The notes under the pieces were generated by a model. That model did no database searches and had not been told where the DNA came from. It saw only the letters and a program-made list of their open reading frames with translations. A DNA stretch of 64,000 bases from Planctomycetota bacterium (GTDB lineage: Bacteria; Planctomycetota; UBA1135): assembly GCA_018671175.1 (NCBI GenBank), contig JABHIE010000031.1, positions 40,128-104,127 on the forward strand, read 5' to 3'. The position numbers and the translations under genes were made by a program. This document shows, in pieces, positions 56,778-64,000 of the stretch; position 1 is the first letter of the stretch, and the number at the start of each line of letters is the position of its first letter.

Positions 56778-59112
56778 AAATTTCAATTTATTCATACTCG
56801 TCACATCCGTTTTTCTTGCTTTAATTCTTTTACTTTCTCCAACAAATATATTTGATACGAATGCGGCAGAATATACGCAAGACCTTGACCTGTCTAGCAC
56901 TCAGCGTAAATCTTTGGCACTCGATTTGATCCCAACGACTGCGACCCCAAGTCGATCTACCCTTGCGACGGTTTCTTCGATTGAGGTCGTTTTACTCATT
57001 CGGGGTTCGCATGATTCGGTCGTTTCGGGTCATTTCGAGGACGGATCTGGATTGCAAAGTGTGCCTTTTTCTCAAAAACAGGGGCAAGTATCCATTCCGC
57101 TAAGGCTTCCTCTTTCTTCCTTTACGCTTCGCCTGCAAGATGGCTGGACCGCATCAAGCTACGATGTTTGCGCGAACGCTGATCCTGTATATATTGAGCT
57201 TTTCCCTCCTCGCTCATTGTCGTTTCATTTCGAACAAGATGGGCTATCGCTTTCTATGGCTCATGTTTTTTTAAGCTCATTTGAGAGTGAGGTGTCCATT
57301 CGTGGGTTGACGGATCAAGCTGGCAATGCGACTTTTCCAGGCATCTCACCTTCTCCCCTGCATGTTTTTTTAGCGCATCCTGATGTCTTGGCTAAATGGT
57401 CCTTTCCCGACGGATTTGGGGTCAGCAATCGAGTTGTCTCTTTGCCCATCGGCGACACTTTTCCGCATGAAGTTTTTACGGTCGCTGATTCTGTCACCCA
57501 CGACCCGATCTCTATGGCTCATATTGAATGGAGCGGGCAAAGCATTGAGTCGTTTTCTTCCGATTCATTAGGCCTTCTCCGCTTTCCTCCGCGTACAAAG
57601 AACATTGATTTAATCGAGTTGTCCGCCGACGGCTATGGCAAGCAACTCGTTCCTCTTGATGATGGAGGCCCAACTCTTTACTTGCAGCCTGAGGTTGATT
57701 TAACAGTTCAGGTCGTAGAGAGCCAAGGCCTCCGCCAAGCCACTGGTGCGACCGTAGCTGCTTTTTTGCGCACGCCCAACGGCATGGTTCACTTGTCAAC
57801 CAAGGAAGCTGATTCAAAAGGTCATTGTCGTTTTTCTTTCCATGACGGCGACGATGTAGCTTTGCTCGCTTGGAGATCCCACTCAGGAATGGCCACCCAT
57901 GAGTTGATCGTGTCTCGGCCTATGTCAGAAGTTCGCATTCTTCTACTAAAGCAAAAACCTCTTCTGATTCATTTGAATGGGGAAACAGCAATCGGAGATT
58001 TGCAGGTTACCACCGACTCGATGATTACTGAAGATGTTGAGTGGCGCCAGCTTGATGAGAGCACCGTTCTGGTGCCTTTCCCATCATTGTTAGACAAGCT
58101 GACAGTTCGCGCGACCGGGCGTGGCTATGCTGAGTTGAGAAAAAGGAAAGATTGGCTAGCGCCCGAGGCTCTCTTTGTCGATTTTGCGTCAAACAGATTT
58201 AGTGGCGCAGTCGAATTAGAGATGATTCCGACTTGTTCTGTTCGTGGCAGTATTCAAGATCAGCAAGGGCGCTTCGTTCCTTTTGCTTTGCTGCAGTTCC
58301 GGGCAATTCCATTGCGACAACAGTTAGATAATCTAACTCTTCACCCCTCCCTTTTTGGGGATGTTCCAACAAGTCATCCAGCCTGGGTTCTTTCTTCTGC
58401 ATATAGGGCATTTGAGACATGCTCCGGTTTAGACGGAAAATATCAGATCGATTCAATCCCTGTCGGCGATTATTTAACTGAATTTTCAAGACCTGGAAAT
58501 GTCAATATGGGTATTCCGTTTGGTTTAAAGGCGATTCATTCGTATGTGTACTTGCCCGTTAATGGTGAACTCTTGCTTACACTTCCAAGCATCTATCTCC
58601 TTGATCTAGAAATATACGATGCTGCAACAAAGCGACCCATTAAACACGCAAGTCTCGAAATAACAGAGACTTCTTTTGAGCAGAGCGGCGATGTTATGCG
58701 ACATGACTTTTCGGGGTTTCGGCAACATAAATGGGTCTCTTGCGATTCCGTGGCCAAGCTTCGCGTGTCAGCGGCAGGCTACGAATCCAAAGCAGTTATC
58801 CATCCAGGCCGTTTGTCTGCGAAGCAAACGCTTTTCCTGAAACCAGTCGCACCTGCCCGTTTGAGACTCGGCAGCGAGTTTGCTTTTGCCGAAATCGTTG
58901 TCCATTTTTATCGCCTGCTTCCGCAGAAAAGCCTCAGAGACTACATCGCGGAAGCGGTTGTTCGCCTAGATTCAAGCGGTGCTGCTGACATCTTTCCGCC
59001 GATTGATCCTTGCCTATTGACCCTTGATAGCCGAGAACCTTCTGCTGCAAAGGTAACTTCTGCTCAGTATGAATACTCAGAGGGCTATCTTATTGAGCTG
59101 CAAGCTCAGTAA
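56764..59112 (+). CDS. Large exported protein with carboxypeptidase-regulatory-like folds
   Basis: 782 residues. An N-terminal anchor (NLFILVTSVFLALILLLSP) is followed by a series of beta-rich domains with the pattern of carboxypeptidase regulatory-like (transthyretin-like) modules, for example SVRGSIQDQQGRFVPFALLQ near 480. Lines such as DSLGLLRFPP, DSKGHCRFSF and SGLDGKYQIDSI mark module ends. No catalytic motif is seen. GC content is clearly lower than in its neighbours, which suggests separate origin or relaxed constraint. It ends 23 bases into the convergent hemerythrin gene. Confidence 0.8.
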   Translation: MRKNRNFNLFILVTSVFLALILLLSPTNIFDTNAAEYTQDLDLSSTQRKSLALDLIPTTATPSRSTLATVSSIEVVLLIRGSHDSVVSGHFEDGSGLQSVPFSQKQGQVSIPLRLPLSSFTLRLQDGWTASSYDVCANADPVYIELFPPRSLSFHFEQDGLSLSMAHVFLSSFESEVSIRGLTDQAGNATFPGISPSPLHVFLAHPDVLAKWSFPDGFGVSNRVVSLPIGDTFPHEVFTVADSVTHDPISMAHIEWSGQSIESFSSDSLGLLRFPPRTKNIDLIELSADGYGKQLVPLDDGGPTLYLQPEVDLTVQVVESQGLRQATGATVAAFLRTPNGMVHLSTKEADSKGHCRFSFHDGDDVALLAWRSHSGMATHELIVSRPMSEVRILLLKQKPLLIHLNGETAIGDLQVTTDSMITEDVEWRQLDESTVLVPFPSLLDKLTVRATGRGYAELRKRKDWLAPEALFVDFASNRFSGAVELEMIPTCSVRGSIQDQQGRFVPFALLQFRAIPLRQQLDNLTLHPSLFGDVPTSHPAWVLSSAYRAFETCSGLDGKYQIDSIPVGDYLTEFSRPGNVNMGIPFGLKAIHSYVYLPVNGELLLTLPSIYLLDLEIYDAATKRPIKHASLEITETSFEQSGDVMRHDFSGFRQHKWVSCDSVAKLRVSAAGYESKAVIHPGRLSAKQTLFLKPVAPARLRLGSEFAFAEIVVHFYRLLPQKSLRDYIAEAVVRLDSSGAADIFPPIDPCLLTLDSREPSAAKVTSAQYEYSEGYLIELQAQ

Positions 59113-59620
59113 TCCGTGGGTGCACGGCCTGTTCCTGAATCTGCGTGTGTTCGCTAATTAGCGTCTCTAGTTTGGCCAGCCCTTGGTAAAGGGTCGTGTA
59201 GGCTTTGCACGCATCTGAAGGCAAGTTGTAATCCATTGCAATCGAGCGACATTTAGCCAAGGCATCATTTGCCATGCCGTGCTCAATTTGCATACGAGCC
59301 ATCGGGCCAGCGGGGCCTGGGGCGCAGCCGCCACAACTTGCGACATCGCCATCCCAGTTTGGGTCGGTCATCTTGCGCAGCATTGGGAAAAGGATGTTCT
59401 CTTCTTTATGCATGTGAGACTCAAGGTCTTGAAACATCGGGCCAACCACCTCAGCGAGCTTAAAAAACTCAGGGTGATGCTCGCCGTGAACTTCTTGCAC
59501 CTTTTCCATGAAGTGCCAAAGTTGAGGAAGATTCTCGCGCATCCATTCGTGGTCAGAAGCCAAGCGGTCGAGAATCTCAGGGATGGGCGTTGCCATCCAG
59601 TCGTTTGAGTTGTTAGACAT
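59090..59620 (-). CDS. Hemerythrin-domain protein with a CGGC insert
   Basis: 176 residues. Iron-ligand motifs of a four-helix hemerythrin fold are visible: SDHEWMRE, ESHMHKEENILFP, QIEHGMANDA and SEHTQIQEQAVHPR. It resembles RIC/YtfE-type proteins that handle iron or nitric oxide, but lacks the N-terminal ScdA domain. Between the second and third helices lies SCGGCAPGPAGP, a two-Cys loop not typical of the family. The gene is convergent with the previous one. Confidence 0.88.
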   Translation of the reverse strand: MSNNSNDWMATPIPEILDRLASDHEWMRENLPQLWHFMEKVQEVHGEHHPEFFKLAEVVGPMFQDLESHMHKEENILFPMLRKMTDPNWDGDVASCGGCAPGPAGPMARMQIEHGMANDALAKCRSIAMDYNLPSDACKAYTTLYQGLAKLETLISEHTQIQEQAVHPRITELAAQ

Positions 59621-59626
59621 GGCTCT

Positions 59627-59632
59627 AGTTTA
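59627..59632 (-). promoter_or_regulatory. Candidate -10 box of the hemerythrin gene, leaderless spacing
   Basis: On the minus strand TAAACT ends exactly 6 bases before the ATG at 59620, the same hexamer and spacing as tdh. Confidence 0.5.
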
Positions 59633-59667
59633 ACTTCGCAACAGCCAAGGCCGCGTGGAATTGCGTT

Positions 59668-61218
59668 TTAGGAGTTTATCCTTGATTCTATACCGCGCCA
59701 ACGCAGGCGCTTCCAGATGATGGGCTGTAGCAATGCCAAAACGGTCACCATTTCAAGGCGGCCCGCCCACATGCCGAAAGTCAGGACGATTTTGGCAAGT
59801 GGCGACAATTCTGCAAAATTTGCCATTGGGCCGACGGCTTCAAAGCCAGGCCCGATATTGCCCACGCAAGCAAGCGAAGCCGTAAAGCCCGTAATTAAAT
59901 CTGAGCCGAGCAAAACCAGCACCACACCGATAAAGGCGTAGGTCAGCAGATATAGGCCGACAACATTGACCAAGCTGCGGATGATGGGGTCAGGTACAGA
60001 GCGCCCCTTGTAGCGCAGTGAAATCACGGCGTCTGGAGTGGCCGCTCGTTTTAATTCGCGGTGCATAAATCGAAAAACAAGCAAGTTGCGGATGGCCTTT
60101 GCGCCGCCGGCTGCTGACCCCGCGCATCCGCCTACAAACATGACCACAATTAAGAGAGCCTTTGCGCTGGCTGGCCAGAGGTTGTAGTCGACGCTCGCGT
60201 AGCCGGTGGATGAAATCAGAGAGGCGGATTGGAACGCGCCCATGCGGAGGGCTTCCGTATCGATTTGCCCGTCGGTCAAAATCCAGGCACAGGCCACTGC
60301 AATCGTGGCAAAACTTAAGAAGTAAAAACGGAATTCGTCATCACGGAAGAGTTGTCGAGGGCGGCGACTGAAGATGACCCATAGCAATGGGAAGCTCGTG
60401 CCCGCCAGCATCATGAATACAACAAAAACCCATTCGGCTCGTGCTGGGTTGTATCGAGAGAAAGCTTCAGCCGCAGACCCCGCATATGTGGCGAGCGTGG
60501 TGGGGTCGGCGTAGCCACTTATGGACATGCCGTGGGGGGAGAAACCGCCAGCAGCCATGGTCGTGAGAGTGTGGCAAATGCTTTCGTAAAAAGGCATCCC
60601 GGACCAAACCCACAAGAGAGCGAGTTGGACCAGAGATAAGATGCAATAAAGGATCCACAGTCGGCGTGCTGAGTCTTGAACGCGTGCGCTAATGGCTTCG
60701 CTGGGTGCGCCCGAGGCTTCGGCGAAAAACAACTGTCGGCCCGCAATGCCTAGTTGCGGCAAAACGACCACGAAAAGCGCAATAACGCCTAAGCCGCCAA
60801 ACCATTGCGTCATGGAGCGCCAGAGGAAAAACGCGCGACCATATTGCGTGAAGTCGGAGAGAATCGTCGCGCCCGTGGTGGTAAAGCCCGACATCGATTC
60901 GAAAATGGCGTCGACATAGCCCAGGCCAGCAAACAAGTAAGGGATTGCCGAAAAGTGTGCGGCGGCCATCCAGGTGCCAGCGACGACTGCAAGGGCCTCA
61001 ACGCGGCGGAAATGCGGGTTTTCAGGGAAGCCCCGCGACAGAATCGTGCCGCCGATAAAAGTAATCACCGAGGAAATCGCGAAATGCCCGGCGACATCGA
61101 ATTGCCCCGGGACACCATGGAAGCCATCCCAGAGGGCTAGAAGTGCGGGGGGCAAAAACGCGGCCCAAAACATCCGCAGGAGTTTGCCGATGACCCCGAT
61201 GACGATGGCAAGCCTCAT
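59668..61218 (-). CDS. trkH: Potassium uptake channel subunit TrkH
   Basis: 516 residues with four M1-P-M2 repeats of the SKT superfamily. Selectivity-filter regions are MSGFTTTGATIL, TMAAGGFSPHGMS, ASLISSTGYASVDY and ASLACVGNIGPGF. It forms the membrane pore for K+ together with TrkA, whose gene stops at 61219, just before this ATG on the same strand. Both read in the minus direction as trkA-trkH. Confidence 0.94.
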   Translation of the reverse strand: MRLAIVIGVIGKLLRMFWAAFLPPALLALWDGFHGVPGQFDVAGHFAISSVITFIGGTILSRGFPENPHFRRVEALAVVAGTWMAAAHFSAIPYLFAGLGYVDAIFESMSGFTTTGATILSDFTQYGRAFFLWRSMTQWFGGLGVIALFVVVLPQLGIAGRQLFFAEASGAPSEAISARVQDSARRLWILYCILSLVQLALLWVWSGMPFYESICHTLTTMAAGGFSPHGMSISGYADPTTLATYAGSAAEAFSRYNPARAEWVFVVFMMLAGTSFPLLWVIFSRRPRQLFRDDEFRFYFLSFATIAVACAWILTDGQIDTEALRMGAFQSASLISSTGYASVDYNLWPASAKALLIVVMFVGGCAGSAAGGAKAIRNLLVFRFMHRELKRAATPDAVISLRYKGRSVPDPIIRSLVNVVGLYLLTYAFIGVVLVLLGSDLITGFTASLACVGNIGPGFEAVGPMANFAELSPLAKIVLTFGMWAGRLEMVTVLALLQPIIWKRLRWRGIESRINS

Positions 61219-62607
61219 TTAGTCGTGCGCAGTTTGTGTCTCGGTGCCGCCTTTTGAGCCGGCAATAAAATCTTCGAAGAAGGTGCGCGTGTTGGCTTCG
61301 TCTTTGTCAGAACAGAAAACCAAAACCTGGTCACCACCCTTGAGGATGTCTTTACCCGATGGGATTGTGACTTTGTCGCCCGCCAAGATTGCACCAACAA
61401 TTGCAAAAACAGGTGCGTTGAGATTGCGTAGCTCAACCTCAGGCATCGAATCGGGGACGCGAAGTTGCAAGACCTTGACCTCACCATGCTCGAACTCGCT
61501 TTGCACATCACGGACGCCTACATTGGCGTGCTGTAAAACCGCGGCAATTGCAGCACCACGAGTCGAGCGGACGACATCAATGCCGACCGATTCAAATAAG
61601 CGACCGTGGTCAGTCTTGTCAGCCCGCGTGATGATGCGTGGCACGCCCATTTGCTTGGCAAGCATGGAAACCAAGAGGTTGCGCTCGTCATTGTTTGTGA
61701 CGGCAATCAAAACGGGGTCATCTGCGATTGCGTTGTCTTCGAGCACTTGAAGGTCTGTGCCATCGCAATGCAAAACGCAATCAACGGGCAAAGAATCGCA
61801 AAGCTGTTGCGCGCGCGTGCCGTCGGCTTCGATGATGCGAATCTTCCAGCCGTTTGCAAGCATGCCGCGCGCGACTTCGTAGCCCACAACACCGCCGCCA
61901 ACAATGGTTGCTCTTCTTGCCGAGGTCGCGAGTCGTTTTGCTTTTAAGAACCGATTGCTCAATTTACCCAAACCCTTGCGCGTGCCCATCGCCGTAATTT
62001 GATCGCCCGCTTGGAATTCAGTGGAACCCTTAGGGATGAAACGCTTGCCGTTGCGCTTGGCTTGCACCAAAATCACATTTTTGGGCAGCCCAATCTTTTG
62101 CAGTGGTCCACCCGTAATCGGGGCATGCTCAGGGATAGCGCGCTTAATCAGCTCAACAGCGCCATCTGCGAAAATCTCGACATCGAGAGCGTCAGGCACC
62201 AATACAACGCGCAAGATTTCTTGTGCCAATCGCTCGGAGGGCAAAATGACATCATCGATGCCCATCGCCAAAGCCAGTTTTTTAGCTTCGGCTTCATTGG
62301 AGCGCACATCGAGCCGCCGCAAAAAACAGATGGCCTTTTTTGCGCCCATTTGTTTGGCTTCGGCACAAGCGAGCAAGTTGCGCTCATCGACGACTGTGCA
62401 GGCGATGAACAAATCGGTCTTTTCGACCTCGGCTTCACTCAACAAATTGGCCGATGTGCATGAGCCAAAGAAAGGCTGGACCTCAAGTTGATCGACTATG
62501 CCTCCGCGCGCGTCTTCGGGCGCAATCAAAGATACATCATGCTCTTGCATCAGCCGCTCAACGAGGCGGACGGCTACATCATCTTCGCCACCGACGAGAA
62601 TTCTCAT
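61219..62607 (-). CDS. trkA: Potassium uptake regulator TrkA (double RCK)
   Basis: 462 residues with two RCK_N-RCK_C units. TrkA gates TrkH by NAD(H)/ATP binding. In the second unit the Rossmann loop is intact (TIVGGGVVGYEVARGM). In the first, the usual GxGxxG is replaced by VGGEDDVAVR, so nucleotide binding there is doubtful. A TACGAT box 6 bases before the ATG starts the transcript. Confidence 0.93.
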   Translation of the reverse strand: MRILVGGEDDVAVRLVERLMQEHDVSLIAPEDARGGIVDQLEVQPFFGSCTSANLLSEAEVEKTDLFIACTVVDERNLLACAEAKQMGAKKAICFLRRLDVRSNEAEAKKLALAMGIDDVILPSERLAQEILRVVLVPDALDVEIFADGAVELIKRAIPEHAPITGGPLQKIGLPKNVILVQAKRNGKRFIPKGSTEFQAGDQITAMGTRKGLGKLSNRFLKAKRLATSARRATIVGGGVVGYEVARGMLANGWKIRIIEADGTRAQQLCDSLPVDCVLHCDGTDLQVLEDNAIADDPVLIAVTNNDERNLLVSMLAKQMGVPRIITRADKTDHGRLFESVGIDVVRSTRGAAIAAVLQHANVGVRDVQSEFEHGEVKVLQLRVPDSMPEVELRNLNAPVFAIVGAILAGDKVTIPSGKDILKGGDQVLVFCSDKDEANTRTFFEDFIAGSKGGTETQTAHD

Positions 62608-62613
62608 ACGCGC

Positions 62614-62619
62614 ATCGTA
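62614..62619 (-). promoter_or_regulatory. Candidate -10 box of trkA, leaderless spacing
   Basis: On the minus strand TACGAT ends exactly 6 bases before the trkA ATG at 62607. It lies in the 54-base gap after the second potassium-uptake operon. Confidence 0.45.
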
Positions 62620-62661
62620 AAGCGGCGTAGGTGCGTAGACTAGCCCCGCCTTTAAAGCGTT

Positions 62662-63345
62662 TTAGCTCAGGGCGTCAAGATGCTCAATCAAGCCCGCAAC
62701 AAAGAGCATGCAATCTTCCGTCAGCAGGGTTTCCGCCGTCGGGAGGCAAATCTCTGTTTCAGCACCAGGGAAGCGCACCGCGACAACATTGAGCTGGCGG
62801 TCGTCGCGCAAACCAGAATCTCGCAACGATTTGCCCACCAAACTTGCAGGGCAATGAATCTCGCGGATGCCCACCAAATCGTTAATCCGCACATCTTCTT
62901 CGATGCCGTCATCGGCAAGGGATGTAGCCTTGCGTGTCGCCGCGAATCGCTCTGGGATGATGACCTCAAAACGATTGGTCGAACTCTCGGCCAAGCGCAA
63001 TAAAACGGATTCGTGCATGGCGTCGACAGCCTTAACCAGCACATGCGGCAACTCGCGGATGTCAGACAAAGCCATCGCCGTGGAAGTCGCCAAAGCCTCT
63101 TGAGACCCAAGCGAAACTACGGCCGCGCTGAAGTTGGCGTCAAATTCAGAAAACAGATCTTGCACGGCTTTTTCGCAATCGAGCGTCGTCAAATCAACCG
63201 AGGCTTTTGCGTAAAGGTGGTCGTTATGAGCCGCGAGTGTTTCTTCGCAATCAACACCATGAACGCGAACACCCTTTTCGTTGAGTGCTTTAGCAAGCTG
63301 CCCGCCAAATTTGCCGAGCCCTAAAATCAAAATGTCTTTTGTCAT
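62662..63345 (-). CDS. ktrA: Potassium uptake regulator KtrA/TrkA (single RCK)
   Basis: 227 residues with one RCK_N domain (ILGLGKFGGQLAKALNEKG, intact GxGxxG) and one RCK_C domain (GKSLRDSGLRDDRQLNVVAV). Single-RCK proteins of this length are KtrA-like octameric gates. The gene starts 2 bases after the stop of the KtrB-like gene upstream on the same strand. Confidence 0.92.
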   Translation of the reverse strand: MTKDILILGLGKFGGQLAKALNEKGVRVHGVDCEETLAAHNDHLYAKASVDLTTLDCEKAVQDLFSEFDANFSAAVVSLGSQEALATSTAMALSDIRELPHVLVKAVDAMHESVLLRLAESSTNRFEVIIPERFAATRKATSLADDGIEEDVRINDLVGIREIHCPASLVGKSLRDSGLRDDRQLNVVAVRFPGAETEICLPTAETLLTEDCMLFVAGLIEHLDALS

Positions 63346-63347
63346 GT

Positions 63348-64000
63348 CTATCCGATGGGGAAGTCGCGCTCAGGGTACGAAATCGTGCGGTCTTTCGTTT
63401 GCCGAACCAAAGCCCATATTAAAGTGAGTGGCCCGAGCCGCCCCAAAAACATTCCGATTGCGAGGGCGATTTGAGATGCAGGCGAAAGGGAAGCCGTGAT
63501 GCCTGTCGAGAGCCCGACTGTGCCCAATGCTGAGGCCGACTCAAAGAGGATGGCTTCAAGGCTTGCCGCGCCGCCAGATTCAAATAGCGTCAGCGCCGTG
63601 GCTAAAACGCCTTGCGAGAGCAGCATGAGAGTGACGACAAGGAATGCGCGACGCACCACAATCATGGGCAAAGTGTGCTTCATGAAATGCACGCGTTTGT
63701 GCCCACGCAAGTAGGCCCAAAGGCCGGCAAGGAAAACGAGCACAGTGCCGATTTTCATTCCGCCAGCTGTGCCGCCACTTGCGCCACCAATAAGCATGAG
63801 CGGAATCATCGTTAAGAGCGTCACGCGCCTTGCATCGCCCAAATCAAGCATGCTGAAGCCCGCTGTGCGAGAGGTGTTACCCTGGAAAAATGAAAGTAGC
63901 CAACGACTTGGCGCGCTGTGATCTTGAAGTAGCCCCTCTTTTTCAAAGACCCAAAAAAGGAGTGCGCCAAGGGGAATTAGAAGAGCAGAGGCCCATAAGA
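63348..64000 (-). CDS. ktrB: Potassium transporter KtrB/TrkH family (5' end beyond window)
   Basis: 217 C-terminal residues are visible. The third filter region is NTSRTAGFSMLDL, followed by the glycine-rich SGGTAGGMKIGTVLV segment. The fourth region is SALGTVGLSTGITA, followed by GRLGPLTLIWAL. The N-terminal half lies past base 64000. An ATG at 63851 is inside the gene, since the frame stays open with matching sequence to the window edge. With ktrA it forms a second K+ uptake system beside trkAH. Confidence 0.92.
   Translation of the reverse strand, partial: LWASALLIPLGALLFWVFEKEGLLQDHSAPSRWLLSFFQGNTSRTAGFSMLDLGDARRVTLLTMIPLMLIGGASGGTAGGMKIGTVLVFLAGLWAYLRGHKRVHFMKHTLPMIVVRRAFLVVTLMLLSQGVLATALTLFESGGAASLEAILFESASALGTVGLSTGITASLSPASQIALAIGMFLGRLGPLTLIWALVRQTKDRTISYPERDFPIG

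Overview
The window looks like the chromosome of a free-living bacterium with a Gram-negative type envelope. It encodes lipoprotein N-acyltransferase, RND efflux pumps with a periplasmic adaptor, MreBCD/PBP2/RodA and a cbb3 oxidase. The fused ccoNO gene, an FG-GAP/ASPIC secreted protein, carboxypeptidase-regulatory-like and Cys-rich secreted proteins and a marine-planctomycete-like C-terminal fragment suggest the Planctomycetota/PVC side of the tree. This placement is inference: there is no rRNA or other marker gene in the window. No rRNA, tRNA, CRISPR array or replication origin was seen.

Layout. 1-6.8 kb (minus strand): an RND efflux operon with adaptor and two permeases, the second cut by the window edge. 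6.9-9.8 kb: moeA-lnt. 9.9-17.6 kb: a cell-shape cluster (coiled-coil membrane protein, small membrane protein, terminator, then mreB-mreC-mreD-mrdA-rodA). 17.7-19.5 kb: tdh and yaaA. 19.8-30.9 kb: hypFCDEAB followed by hoxFUYHW, a complete set for a bidirectional NAD-linked (group 3d) [NiFe] hydrogenase. 30.8-32.4 kb: a scar holding an IS3-family element, a broken gene and a 58-bp duplicate of the hoxW 3' end. 32.5-36.7 kb: kbl-aacS-fic. 36.8-42.1 kb: GNAT, FG-GAP protein, monomeric isocitrate dehydrogenase, DUF3795 protein. 42.1-45.7 kb: a Cys/Met-type PLP lyase and an Lrp regulator, separated by a 1.9-kb segment bounded by a direct repeat of the start of lrp. 45.7-54.0 kb: the cbb3 oxidase and assembly operon ccoNO-Q-P-G-H-(SafE)-I-S, including the tiny genes ccoQ and ccoS. 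54.1-59.6 kb: CBS protein, the ArsJ-type GAPDH/arsJ arsenate-resistance pair, a large surface protein and a hemerythrin. 59.7-64 kb (minus strand): trkA-trkH and ktrA-ktrB potassium uptake.

Physiology. NADH made by the Hox hydrogenase and O2 reduction by the high-affinity cbb3 oxidase would together allow hydrogen oxidation under low oxygen. tdh and kbl form a threonine-to-glycine plus acetyl-CoA route.

Three sequence-level signals stand out. (1) At least eleven operon-first genes have a TANNNT-like -10 box only 5-8 bases before the start codon, which implies widespread leaderless transcription, while genes inside operons use Shine-Dalgarno sites or ATGA overlaps. (2) Two insertions are each flanked by a duplicated end of the neighbouring gene (hoxW 3' end, lrp 5' end). 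(3) A 16-base motif is shared upstream of both hypF and hoxF. No intergenic stretch longer than about 300 bases remains unexplained.
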